Shown here: positions 1-11,621 of the stretch, in pieces
Numbering within the stretch: position 1 is the stretch's first letter
Layout of the letters: every line of letters starts with the position of its first letter
Assembly: GCA_047495785.1 (NCBI GenBank)
Contig: JBLDXI010000015.1
Location: 3,410,001 to 3,474,000 of the forward strand
Direction of reading: 5' to 3'
DNA: 64,000 nt
Source: Lepidodermella squamata
Taxonomy: Eukaryota; Gastrotricha
The notes under the pieces: model-generated
Told to the model about the DNA's origin: nothing
The model's input: the letters and a program-made list of their open reading frames with translations, nothing else
Databases searched by the model: none
Translations under genes and position numbers: made by a program

Positions 1-191
1 GCAAAATCATCGATATCTGGCTGGTGATTAACTATGGCAATTCGTTTTTTCAAGCGGCAATCACCCTCGCGCACACATTTTAATTATATTTTATATAAAA
101 ATGCATTGATTCGAATTGTGTCAAATTTTGATTTGAGTGAATTGTGAATTATAATAAAAAAATCCGCCTTAACAAAAGCACAACTTCTAAA

Positions 192-3100
192 ATGAAAAAA
201 ACCAGTAGGTATCGAAGAAAACTTGCTATGAATATTAGCGCCAAACTCATTGCGTGGACACGCATAAGTGAAGCCGAATTTTCAGGCTATAAATTTGTCG
301 CATCACCACCGGACCAAATCGAATTGAAAATAACAGCGGAATGGTCGTCGCGTGTTCTGCGTTATGCCATCGAAATTTCGCCTTCTTTTGGAAATCCTCG
401 CACATTTTATTTGAAGTTCGAGCCGCCTAATGGCTGCTTTGACGTCAATCAAAATGGTATTATCAGCGTTGAGCGGTGCTATCTGTTGCCGGATGAACCT
501 TCAAGGCAAGCGATGATAACTTCGTTGGTAATGAAGTTTCCCAACTTCGAAGACGCGCTGGCTACGTTACGCAGAGTGAAAGGATTCATAGGCTACCGAT
601 TTGAACAGCAGGACTGCTTTAAGAGACAGTTCACTGAAAACATAATTAACCGCCGTTTACATGATATCCAAGCTGATGATCATGAGAAAAATGCCGATTA
701 CTACAAAAGAGTATCATGGCATCACTACAAACCCCCGGCGATTTCTTTCGGCCTAATCAAGCCGTTCTTAATCCGAGACCACATGTTAAATTTCGATAGA
801 TTGCGCGAGGGAATAGGAAACCTGTATTGGGACCAGCTTATCGGACAGCCTAGGTCCTAGGTGTACCCGTCACCAGTCTACAACCGACCAACACGACGAT
901 GTAAGACTGATGGCTCGCTTCTCTTCATGGAACGATGCAGACATTTTGCGGGCTTGTCTTAGTGAAAACCCAATAAATGTCGCAACTGTTGCCCATCTGC
1001 TTGAATATCCTTTCAATGCACCTCACCCTTATAGTCAAGAGGGAATCGGCTTCAACGCAAGTGAAACTCTGGTAAAAGTATTGCGATGGAACCATTCGTC
1101 AAATGATACGTATAATCTACTGAAGAGGCTGCAAGAATTTCGCAAGGAGATGTTAAAGTTGCACCCGACTCGTCTTGTAACCCCTGGAGCAGCTCATCAG
1201 ATCAATTCAGGCCCTGTAGAAGCGGCGTTCTGCTTTGAAATACAAGTCCATGTTGGCAGTGTAGTTCAGATCCGTCCGTTCATTTCACTAATTCCGACCG
1301 AACTATTCTACGCTGACGGCCGCGTTTCAGTGTTCGAGACGCAGTGTGCAAGCTCGAGAGATGATAACGAAGAAATTTACCGAGTTTTTGCCGCATTCAC
1401 CGATGGTATGATTCACCGCATGGATGGTATCGGAGCAGCTCGCTGGATGAGAATGAGTAGGCTCGATAATACGTTATTACCCCAGACTAGGGTAAAATGG
1501 GTCCTAGCCACCTTTAGCCAACTACCGGTTAAAGGCGAAGATATGTTAAAGGGCGATGAAGAAATGAAATTTTGGCATTATTTCCTCGAAATCGGCAAGA
1601 CTCCAGAAAGCTATCTGTATGACATGGTAAGACTTTCACTTCAGCATTATTCAATATAGTTCCGATATGTAGGGATCAGCAACCGTCATAGCAACTTCTG
1701 ATGACGCAGTTTCATTCGAAATAATCAAACCCGAACGAGGAAAATCTCAAATTAAGATTAAGGACTTCAAAGTACACGCTTTTCCGGATTCGTCCATGAT
1801 ATTAGAATTCTCAAACGGAGAAGTCAGATTCTCTCTATTTTTGGGACATGATGATACTTCACGCCTGTATCTGTCCCGCACGCCGCAGCAAGAGCTTGTG
1901 CTCGTTGCTGAAGTTTGGCCACGCGGGCAAAAAAGCAAACCGCCTCATGCCCGATTTCATTTCCGATCACCAACAGCAGCTTTGCAGTTTTACCGAAAAG
2001 TGAAAGCATATATCGGGCGCCAAATCCCAAATACTATGGAATATTGCTTCCCTGATCTAGCAGCTCACTTTAAGAAAAATTTCAAAATTAAGCGGCGGCT
2101 CGATATCGAAGATGAAGCGAACAACTCAGCGGCTGTTGCGTATTTCAGCCGGCCAATTGAAACGATTGATTGGAGGCAGTTGGATCCGAATGACGATTTT
2201 CATGCCGTTCATGCGCCCTCGCAAAGTTGGGATATTTTCGGAAAGAGTTACAACCCGTTGACGGATTATGCGGAGAGAGAATTTCTGGACCATTACATGG
2301 CTGACAGAAGATGTGATTTGATGCATCATTTTATTAATCACGAAGAGTTGAATATATTTCCCTACCGCACTCTTTCCTTTACTGAGCATGACTACTCCGA
2401 GGACATTCGGGCTTTCTCAGCTCACAATGATAAAGATATATTGTTCGCGATGCAAAAGAATCGATTGGGTCAGCTGGACGAAATCGCACCAATGTTCGAA
2501 GCTCCATTCGACAAACCTCATCCTATTTTAAGTGATGATATGAAGTTTATTTACCTCAACCCCGGGCCCCGAGCTACGACGTTCAAGGTAATGAAGCGTG
2601 GTAATAATAATTATACTGAAGCACTTCTGGCCAGGATAACAACTCACGTTTTAGGACATCCAGTAGCTTTTTTCACAATAGCTCGCAAAGACGTGGAAAA
2701 ACATTACTGTTTTACGCAAAAGGTTCTCCGCCTCAAAGTTTGGGCAATGTTATGTCCTTGGAAAGCTTTCGCTAGTGACGGCGTTATTTCTATCTTCGAA
2801 ACATCGGCTTTTGATCTGTCTGCACCTAGAGATACCGCAGAAAAACGTGCTACTGTTATATTAACCAGCTCTAAATCAACTCCAGCATTATTCGCCAGTA
2901 GTACAGTTAACTACGCGCAGTTTACCTCTCGATGGGCTCGAGTTATATTTGACGATGACGAGACCTCAGTTACATGGGGCCTATTGATTTCGCACGCCGA
3001 TCGCTATGTAACTATTGTCAATCACGTTGTCGAACATCCCATTTATGACTTCGGAATCGAAATCTATCGGGAATTTAGCAAGGATGAAGAGTTTGCCCTT

Positions 3101-4291
3101 GCGACTTACAACAGCGTGAAACTGCCACAAGTTAAAGACAGTTGGAACAAGAATGCCGAATATTCGATTGAGATGCTGCTAAGAAGCAAAGAATCGTTGT
3201 CTGGGAAGATTCGTTGTACCTCAATCACCTACTGCTTTGAACTGGACCTTCCTTCTCACTGCAGAATCTGGCAGATTAATGAGCAGTTGCATTTCGGACC
3301 AGTCCTTTCAGGTGCTAGCATTTTGCAAAGTATAACAGTGGTATTTCCTACTGATATCCAAGCTAGGGCATTCTATCGGCGAGTGAAAGGATACATTGGA
3401 TATCGTGTTAGAACTGGTAGAAATCAACAGTGGCCTAACGCTTGGAAACGCAGGCTTAAGCCTGAGCCAAATAGTCATAATGGTTACTATGAAAGATCTA
3501 ATCAAACTGTTGCCGCAATCGGCACCGAAGAGCAAAGATTCATCATGGATTTTGATGACGAAATGAATACTTTCGCGTTTCAAAGCTATGAAGATATTTA
3601 TTGGTTGCTTGATGATTGGAGGGCTGTCGAGTACTACTCGCGCGCAAATGACCAGGATATTCTGCTATCGATCAGAAATGGCCTAATTGTCCCTGACAAT
3701 CCAGATGGCATGCACAATTCTAGCCCTCTGTTCGAATATCCATTCAACGCACCGCATCCGCTTCGATTTGGAAGGGCGATGGCTAGCCTCCACAGGACAG
3801 CGTGGACGTCCTTTCCATCCGATCACCACGAAAACGGGAAGATTAAATCTCATTTCGAAACAATTTCCGCACGGCCGCATGAAAAATCCCTGATTTGGTG
3901 TTTCTTAGGACCGGCATTTTTAGACGGTTCAAGCAACGCTGTACATGCGATTCCTTGTCTGGCTTATTTTCCATCCGCTGTAACCGATCGGCAGCCAGTA
4001 ATGGCTTTTCTCTCCGAGGCGTGGATTTTCTTGTTCAATGGCAGGGAACCTGTGAGAAAAATGTGCCTTTTCGTCATGACGGAATGCGAGACTGATTTGC
4101 GATGGTTTAGAATGATCGAGGTTTCAAACACCCAGACCGCTGATGGCAACCCAGTCTTGCACCCTATCGGAGGTGATTTGGCGGTTGTTCATTGGGGTGT
4201 TTTCGTTTTGTATAGAAAATACGAACCCCGAAAAAAACGAACAAAGCGCTCGTCTTCTCCTATATTATCAATTAATTCATTTCATCGATAA
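192..4291 (+). CDS. Unrecognised large protein with three tandem ~450-residue repeats
   Basis: I do not recognise this family. Three open stretches join in frame through two short introns: exons 192-853, 906-1626 and 1673-4291, giving about 1,333 residues. Intron 2 (1627-1672, GTAAGA...ATGTAG) is convincing; intron 1 (854-905, GTCCTA...TGTAAG) has weak signals but restores frame exactly and joins matching repeat parts. Each repeat has an A half with a motif like RRVKGFIGYR (residues about 127, 567, 1028) and a B half with NDxDIL followed by EYPFNAPHP or variants (about 254, 738, 1149). The C-terminus is basic (RKKRTKRSSS). No signal peptide or clear membrane span is visible. The start is the first in-frame ATG; upstream codons lack one. 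An AATAAA lies near 4300. Function unknown; it could also be two or three adjacent genes if intron 1 is wrong. Confidence 0.6.
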
Positions 4292-4308
4292 AAACGCAAA
4301 AATAAAAT

Positions 4309-4436
4309 GTGCAAATATACGAATTCCTCACGCACCCCTGCGGGATGTTGCGGGATAGCTGCGGAATGAGTGCGGGAGGTTAGTCTCGTGATTTTTACTA
4401 ATTGATCCTCCTTATCCTAACCCTAACCCTAACCTT
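4309..4436. repeat. Short GC-rich repeats and telomere-like (CCCTAA)n tract
   Basis: After the polyadenylation signal of the upstream gene come several imperfect copies of TGCGGGAT/TGCGGAAT (about 4339-4378). Then, at 4416-4434, is CCTAACCCTAACCCTAACC, three units of the TTAGGG-type telomere repeat in C-rich orientation. It lies exactly at the 5' edge of the broken kinase relic. The tract is short and could be chance or the scar of a repair or integration event. Confidence 0.5.
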
Positions 4437-5582
4437 TGGAGTAGGTTTTGTGTCGCTTTCGGATTTATATTCCCGGCTTCGTAGCAGACAGTACAGTCCT
4501 TCAGACGATGAGAAAATGAGATTCATTGAAAGTCTGAATGCAGTTACTCCCCTGTCTCCCTCACTCCAAGAGTTCATCCAGCGACATAAATCGCTTTATC
4601 GTCAGCTTGCAGGATGTGAAACATGGGACAAAGTTACTATCGACAACATTGTCAAACAAGCGCTTTCCATGATATCGACGTCGACTAATGAAAGTATCTA
4701 TAAGACTGTTGGTTACAGTTTTTATAAACTTCTTTCTGTCTCTCTGAAGCCAGGCTGCTCAGTCGGAATTTACAAAGTCACGAATCAGTATCAACCGCTA
4801 TCTGTTACCATTGATGGGATTAGGATGCCTCCTGCCTCCTAGAACATATTGTGCTAAAGTTGGTCCTTTGGAGAGTCTACAGAAGGAAAGAGAAGTTGCG
4901 AAAGTTGTGACAGGAAACTATGTCATGCCTATTTTGGACTCATTTGAGTTGGAAGGTTATGATGGAATGAAACGATTGGCAATTATCGCACCGGAAGAAA
5001 GAGCGGCAATTTTGATCTCTATCCGCCTGATACTTGCTCTATTTATAGGCTCTATTCTGGTTCAATGGCAGAAATTCTTTACAAAAATGAAGCTCCCGAA
5101 CAGATAGCTGCTATGTTGTTAAGCGACATGTCGGCTATTTATTCATTTTCGTCGAAAGGATACGGTCATCGCGACATCAAGCTGGAGAATCTTTTTAAAC
5201 TTGATAGCCATGAATGTGTTCTTGGAGATTTTGGCTCAGCTGTGCAGCTCAATCCTTCCGGTGAACACAAACTACGGCTAATATCAGCATGAACCAAAAG
5301 GGAATTACCATTGCTTACGATGTAACTTGTTTAGCTTCGGCAGTCGGCTACATGGTACTTAGACGACGACTCAAATTTGGTGAAAAGAGTCATTTGCTGC
5401 GGGAGGTTCAGGACTTTGTAAAGTATCCCGTCACTTTGGAAATGCTAAAGAGTCTCATCATAGATGAAACTATCGCAGACAGTACTGAATTGTGGAACAA
5501 CTGGAACAAACTTTCTTTGATTGCAGAACACCACATACTCAGTCTCTTCACTCGTTTTCCTAATTTGAAACCTGTATCATAG
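4437..5582 (+). pseudogene. Protein kinase-like pseudogene (several frameshifts)
   Basis: Kinase landmarks appear in order but in different frames. A glycine-loop-like segment (SVGIYKV) near 4760 is followed in another frame by an ATP-lysine segment (YCAKVGPLE, 4850), a helix-C region (KEREVAK) and a hydrophobic stretch (RLAIIAPEE). After a further shift near 4990-5010 come the catalytic loop YGHRDIKLEN (about 5160) and the metal-binding DFGSAV (about 5230). After a last shift near 5280 comes a helix-F-like YDVTCLASAVGYMV. I found no GT-AG introns repairing the 4840, 5000 and 5280 shifts, so a decayed gene or sequence errors are likely. AATAAA motifs follow at about 5600. The kinase subfamily cannot be assigned. 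Confidence 0.6.
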
Positions 5583-5880
5583 TGAGTTTTTTATAGAAAT
5601 AAACAGAATAAATACAGCATGATAACCAATCAAGTGTTGTTGTTTAATGCCCGTCGGTGAAATTAGTAATTTGAAATTTGACTTGGAAGAAGTACCTGAG
5701 TGAGGCTAAGAAAGAGCTCAGGCGTGTTGGGTCAAAAACGGATTCCAAACATTTTCGGAAATTTCTAGAGCTCATTCGAAAACTGGGGGGCATCGAATAA
5801 CATTTGATTAGCCAAATATTTATTCTGAAAAAATAAATCAATCAATCGGAAAATGTTTACACAATATTTGCGGGATGTCC
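5583..5880. other. Convergent intergenic gap
   Basis: This separates the kinase relic (+) from the receptor gene (-). It holds AATAAA-like signals near 5600 and AT-rich sequence; no supported coding. Confidence 0.5.
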
Positions 5881-8001
5881 TCAACTGTTAAAACTGGTTG
5901 TCGACAAATCGATGGGTTCCGGCCGAAGTGCCGTAAAAAGGATAGCGGGCGTTAAACAAATGGCAGTCAAATACAGGAACATGTTAAATCGCTCCACAAC
6001 CTCAGCCATATATATCCACTGTTCTTTGATGTCATCTAGGTCCATCAGCATTTGAGCGGCTCGGTGGTTAGCCTCGTCTCTAGCTGACGTCTCCTCTGAT
6101 GTCTCGTAATCAATCGAGGTAAAAGTCGCCTCTGGAATGATGCTAGCAACCAAATGGTGGTGATTATTAATGCCTCGTGTTGTTCTTTCGTCTGCAAGTG
6201 ACTTTCTTCGCGGATTTTTGATAGCTCGTTTTGCCGCGTCCAAAATTGAATTGCTGTAGAATTTCGCCAGTTTAGCGCTGTTGTCATCGCCGCTGTCTTC
6301 CGATGATTTATGTTTATGAGACGCGAGGAAGGCTGATCGTGAATCGACGCAAAGAGCCCGGCCTATCATATGGGAACATCGATTTATCCACCTAGGTGGC
6401 GGTGTCTAAAATTTAAGAAAAGTACGGTACAAATCGAGTTTTTTCGGCGGTTTTTTACTTGAAATTCAGCCTTTCGAAGGATCAAGAAAACAACTCCTTC
6501 ACCCAGAAGAGCGATAATGCCAATATAGGCCATTTGCAGGTTGATGTAGAGCGTTAACAAAGGAACCTCCATGCTACTTTTCGGGAGATCTTCAATGACC
6601 ATTGACTAAAAATTACAGATTTCGGGATATTCAAACATTTCAACTCGAATCAAATTGGAAAAACCTGGAAAACTGAATAAGCGAGGAGGCAAGTAAATGA
6701 TATATGGACTTTGATAACTTCCGAAATCTGAAAAAAACCAAATTTACTATTATTAAGTTGGACCAAAAGTAACTGACCGGTAATACGAAAGTAACAATTT
6801 CCACGAATGCGATGATCAAACTTGGGATGATGACGTTGACGTAGTAAAACAAGCTTTTCCTACGTAGATGCAGAGTGAAAATTATCTAAAACAAATTGAA
6901 AAATGGCATGAAATTTGAACAAAATTTGGCTGATCCTTACGCTGTCATATTCGTATTCATCACCGTAATTGATTTGCCGCCGAATCGAGCGGTTCGCAAC
7001 TAGGTCCCATTGTTTATTTTCGGTCCAATAGTGCTCCTGCTTTGTGAAAGGATTTTTTGTGGTGAGATGTAGCCTTTGCGAGATATTAGGGTAATTCCAA
7101 CTCTCGACCCTTATGTGGCACACCTGAAAATACAAATAAAATTTGCATGTTGCTAACGATTTTTTTTATCGAATAAACTTGTTCGTCGAAAGGAAACATC
7201 GTCAAATCGAGGTCACACTTGACTGCTATTGCGCTGGTCGGATCCATGCTAACCGCTCCATTACTTCGAACGAAGGCTTTGATACCAGGAGACAAAAATA
7301 CCGTGTAGATGTTCCCCCTTAATCAAAGCTGCAATTGCAAAAATCGTCACTGCAAACGAGTGTGCATTCTTACGGAGACTATAAAAAAATTAATTTTATA
7401 TCTTCGATTTCGAATTTTTCAAAATTCAACTAACATTAATTATCGAAAGGTCAGGTTTCCAAACTTTCTCCACATTGACAACTATAAATTGGGAGCAGTT
7501 CAACGGATACGTGTTGTTCCATATCAGCGAATAGTCATGCCAATACTATGAATCCTTTTTAGTGTTAAGGAAAAATTGAAAATTGAAAAAATTCAACAAA
7601 CCGCGCTGAAATAGCCCTCCAAAATCAATGTGCTCTGACGTTCTATCTGAAATAGATAATATACTTAAGAAATTAATTCAAATTTATTAGGGCGGATAGT
7701 TTAGAAATGTAAGTTGGAAACTTGCGAAATCTGCTATGCCGAATAAGGTAAGGCTGAGTTCTACGTCGACCGGACTTTGGGCATCTGGGATCGGGCGGCT
7801 GACGTTGCTGTAATTTCGAAATACTGCCTCCATCACAACTTCCTCAGCTATTGCTAATGGAACACAATACTGCTTTTAAAAACTGTTTCAGCGGTTTTAA
7901 GGCTCAATGTTACTTTCACGAGAACAACTATTGGGATTTTGTCCTGCCAACGGTTTCGCAATCACCAGCTCTAATAGAATAATGAAGACGCAGGCTCTCA
8001 T
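5881..8001 (-). CDS. Cys-loop ligand-gated ion channel subunit (receptor 1)
   Basis: Ten exons on the minus strand: 8001-7914, 7853-7722, 7642-7602, 7545-7435, 7317-7179, 7123-6941, 6885-6778, 6727-6665, 6605-6459, 6405-5881, encoding about 510 residues. It has a signal peptide (start MRACVFIILL). The ligand domain contains VWKPDLSIIN and a Cys-loop with 13 residues between cysteines (CDLDLTMFPFDEQVC). Four membrane segments follow, ending with WIYMAEVVERFNMFLYLTAI as the pre-TM4/TM4 stretch. There is no vicinal Cys pair in loop C, so it looks like a non-alpha subunit of a pentameric plasma-membrane channel. The ligand cannot be told. All junctions keep phase except exon 4 to exon 5, where the donor at 7434 is phase 0 but exon 5 needs phase 2. 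This may be a sequence error, a non-standard splice or a damaged gene. A close paralogue lies at 11.6-13.5 kb. Confidence 0.8.
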
Positions 8002-8931
8002 TGTGAATCGCTTTTCGAAATATTGATAAATCATGTGATATGATTCTGATCTGATAAAACTGCGAAAAATGCGACCAATCCGCTGAAGAAATCTCAAACT
8101 CGAATATAAATATTTGCCTCGATTATCGACGGCTTTACTCTCATAATTTTCTCAAATACCAACAGGTATATTTCCGCATGCATCTCAGCTATCGATTCAA
8201 TCTCATCATCGAAAGCAGAATTCACGTATTTTCTGTTTGCTGGTGTATTTTTAAACCCACTTGAAAGCCAGTCCAAAGTCTCGCTGCAGATAAAATTACG
8301 TCGCAGAATTCAGCATGCGAAAAAATGTCTGCAGCAAAATACTTCTGAGAATTCGGAATCCAGCTTCAAAAATAAAAATCGCCGAGATGATGAAATGCTG
8401 ATACAATACATCTGGCAGGTATAAAACACGTAACTTCCCGTGGTTCGGTATTTTGCGGGCGCCCGCTTATAATTAACTCGGCGGCATGAGAGCGCTCATT
8501 TGTTTTGGCGATTGCTATCCCGAACATGTGTTAGATACACATTATACCTTATATGAAAGAAGTATATAATTGTTTAAGCACACGAGTGGGAATTGCTATA
8601 CTTGATTTGTTGCCATTCAGTAGTTTTTTATTCATAGGTATAGAGCGCGATCAACTATTTTTTCTCGAGGTGCGCAGTGATCGCACTGATGAGACTGGTG
8701 ACAACCAGGAAATAGTATTATTCGATGCAGGTCACTCATATTTTAAATGTTTAGCAATAAAAATCTCGAGTGACCTAGATTAAATTAGCGGCGACCTGAA
8801 GGTGACGTTTTCTGAAAATTATTACTCATCTATAGCATCGACATTGTCAACATTATTACTATTATTCGCTCGCTTTTATCCTAATATAGAGAAAGCTATA
8901 AGTTGTCGGGAAATAAGAGGGCTTTTCGCTC
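8002..8931. other. Divergent promoter region between receptor 1 and the CNT gene
   Basis: About 930 bp separate two divergent starts. I see only short unsupported reading frames and AT-rich sequence. No RNA gene or repeat is recognised. Confidence 0.5.
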
Positions 8932-11193
8932 ATGGCAGCCAAGGCCGATCTCGAAGAAGACATCGAAGCCGGAGATTACGAAGAGGTCCCCGGAGAAAAA
9001 AGGCGCCCTGAAAATAGCTGCTGCGTGCATCGCGCGGTTAAAATCCACGGATTTTTCAAGAATAATTACAAGCTAATCATGCTGTTCTTTTACCTGGCTT
9101 ATTTCGCATACGCAGTGTTACGATGCTTATGGATGAACTGCAGCCGCGATGATCGATGGACGCTGATCTTAATGACTTGCTTTTTGTCAGCCATCACGAT
9201 TTTCTACTACTTGTTTGTCAGGTAAAATTAATTGTTAAATTTTCATCAATTTTCACTCCTATCTCAGGCTTTGTTGGCCGGCGGTGAAAACGGTGATCGC
9301 TGAAGTATATTCTTGCTGTTTCCCGTGTTCGAAGCGATTCTGCAACGCATCTAAATGGTGAAAAATTACTACTATCTTGGGGTTTTCAATTCAAATTTTA
9401 ATTTAGGATTTTCTACGGGCTGCTGTTGATCAGCTACCTTGTTTTCGTCACAGTTGATGCTGCTTACATACGGCAAAGCCCCGAATCACTCATCTCGCTT
9501 GCCGGAGTCTCTACTATTCTACTGTTATGTGGCTTATCTTCAATAGGGTATCGCCGATCGTCCTCAGCAAAATTACAGCCCATAGTCATCGGCCTAACCC
9601 TCCATTTCCTCATCGCGATAGCCAGTCTTAGATGTCGGCTATGGCGACGATTTTTTACTTGGGCGGCCTACGTAACCGGCCGATTTCACGAATTCGCAAG
9701 CGAAGGACCTCGCTTTATTCTTTCAAATTTATTCAACATCACAGAGCTGGAGTATTCCCTCCTCCCTGCTATCCCTTTCATCGCGGCTTTTAGCGCGATC
9801 CTCGGCTATTCAGGATGGCTACATTCTGCCACAAAAGTTGTAACCTTATTCGCTGAAACTCTGCTAGGAACGACTGCTGCCGAAAGTATCACCTGTTTCA
9901 CGAATATTTTTGTTGGAATGGTTGGTTTTTTTTCTAAATTTCATAAAAAAAACGTGACCATTTCGCTTATCAGACCGGGTCGCCTTTTTTTGTTGGCAAA
10001 TTCCTGTCCTACATGACGTCGTCAGAGCTTCACGCTATGCTCACCTGCGGATTTGCGACTATATCGTTATCTATGTTGGCTTCGATTCAACCCGATCCGG
10101 ACGTCTACGTTTTAACCGCAGCGCTCATGGCTGGACCGGGCGCGATTGCACTGAGCAAACTTTCCTACCCAGAAACTGGCCAAACCAGCATGAGGCATCG
10201 CGATGTCGACCTCTATCAATCGCCTCGAAACAACACGTTAATTTCTGATTGTCTGTCACTTACTATTCAATTAATTTTTCGATTATTTAGAGCCGCAAAA
10301 TCGATTTTCGAAGCCGTATTGAAGGTTAGCAATAATTGCGATTGAAATTTTCCTTTATTTGAATTTTTGGATAATAGGGTGCTGAGTCGTCAATAAAAGT
10401 AATTGGTAGCATTTTGGTCATATCGATTGCTCTAATGTCATTGCGGGTTCTTGCTGATGGCGTATTTACCTGGTTTGCCGAAAGGGCCGGTATAACGATC
10501 TCGTTTGAGGTACGAAATTTTCTATTTTCCAGAATCCGGGAATCATTTTGTTTAACTAGATAATGGCAACTTGGATTTTCTGGCCATTTTCCTTCTTGAT
10601 CGGAGTTCCTTTCGAAGATTGCTGGGCAGTATCTAAACTGATTAGCCGGCGTTTCTTGGCTAACGATGTCTTCTCGCCCTTCAAGGAACTAAGTAAGCCA
10701 GTCGTGTTCGAATGCATTCATTGTCTAATACTTCAAAATTTAGCCGAAGTTTCGAAAAATCGATTGATTTATGACCGCTATTACTGCCAATACGTTGCTG
10801 CCGGAAGTTCCCACGACAAATTCAGCCCTGTTTTTCTGCCGAAAAATGAAATGTTTCTCCCAGCCATCAATTCAACTATAGGAAACCTTATTAAGGTGCG
10901 ATTGAGTGCCAACAAAAACAATTTATTTTCTATTCATTTTTCACTATCAGCGACGATCTGAAACTTTGGCCAAAGTGGCCTTAAGTGGGTACTCGAACTT
11001 TGCTGCTATCGGGATCCAGCTTGGAGTTGTCGGAACTCTGGCGCCAACGACGAAATCAACAATTGCGAAGCTGTCATTTCGAGCTTTATTTACTGCTTTA
11101 GCCGTGAATCTATTTAGCGCAGCTACTGTTGGATTGATTACGGCAAGTGACGAACCTTCTTCGTGGTCCGATATTTGCTCGAAAATTGGCTAA
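8932..11193 (+). CDS. Divergent concentrative nucleoside transporter (SLC28/CNT family)
   Basis: Seven exons join with perfect phase: 8932-9221, 9268-9357, 9407-9920, 9974-10324, 10378-10509, 10560-10895, 10951-11193, giving 651 residues, the usual animal CNT length. Family signatures are LLGTTAAESITCFTNIFVGM (about 279-298), SELHAMLTCGFATI, AGPGAIALSKLSYPETG and GYSNFAAIGIQ (585-595). CNTs are multi-span plasma-membrane symporters that import nucleosides with Na+ or H+. Unusually, residues that bind nucleoside in the Vibrio CNT structure are altered: the HP1 motif GQTEAP reads GMTGSP (Glu to Gly, residue 300), the NEF motif reads NDV (Glu to Asp, 495), and the serine after NF is Ala (590). 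Substrate may therefore differ. AATAAA occurs at about 11266. Confidence 0.88.
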
Positions 11194-11621
11194 AAACGAG
11201 ACTTTTCCTATATTTTTTATCCGGCAATTTTACAGAAATAAGCACGGACTTTGCCGTTTTCATTTCAATAAATAACGGTTAAAATTATAGAAGTTGCTTT
11301 CAGGCTGGGCGAATCGATTTCCAAAAATAATTGCATTACTCTTTACTCTACATCTCGGATAGTGACGCAAGAAACGAATCGTCCTTCGTCAATATGTATA
11401 AATTAAAGCTGAAACTGATGACATTAGCTGGATTGCAATTCTGCGGTATATTTGTCACTCGGTGAGACTGCTGACTTGTCTCTTAGCTCAGCTTAAATCT
11501 GTTGAAGAGTAATCGAGAAAAATAATCATTTTATTAATATTTTAAAACCAATTGCCTAACATCAATAATCTAAATTACAGACTAAAATACAGACGAAGAC
11601 GATTTTCGGATTGTATTTTTT
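11194..11621. other. Convergent 3' intergenic gap
   Basis: Contains polyadenylation-type signals for both neighbours (AATAAA near 11266 on +, and on the complement near 11527). No coding or RNA feature is seen. Confidence 0.5.

Noticed and set aside
5644-5841. 65-codon minus-strand frame
   Set aside because: Lies in the 3' intergenic gap; no homology or signals.
8553-9011. Short + frames upstream of the CNT gene
   Set aside because: Not in frame with exon 1 and show no coding features; probably 5' region.
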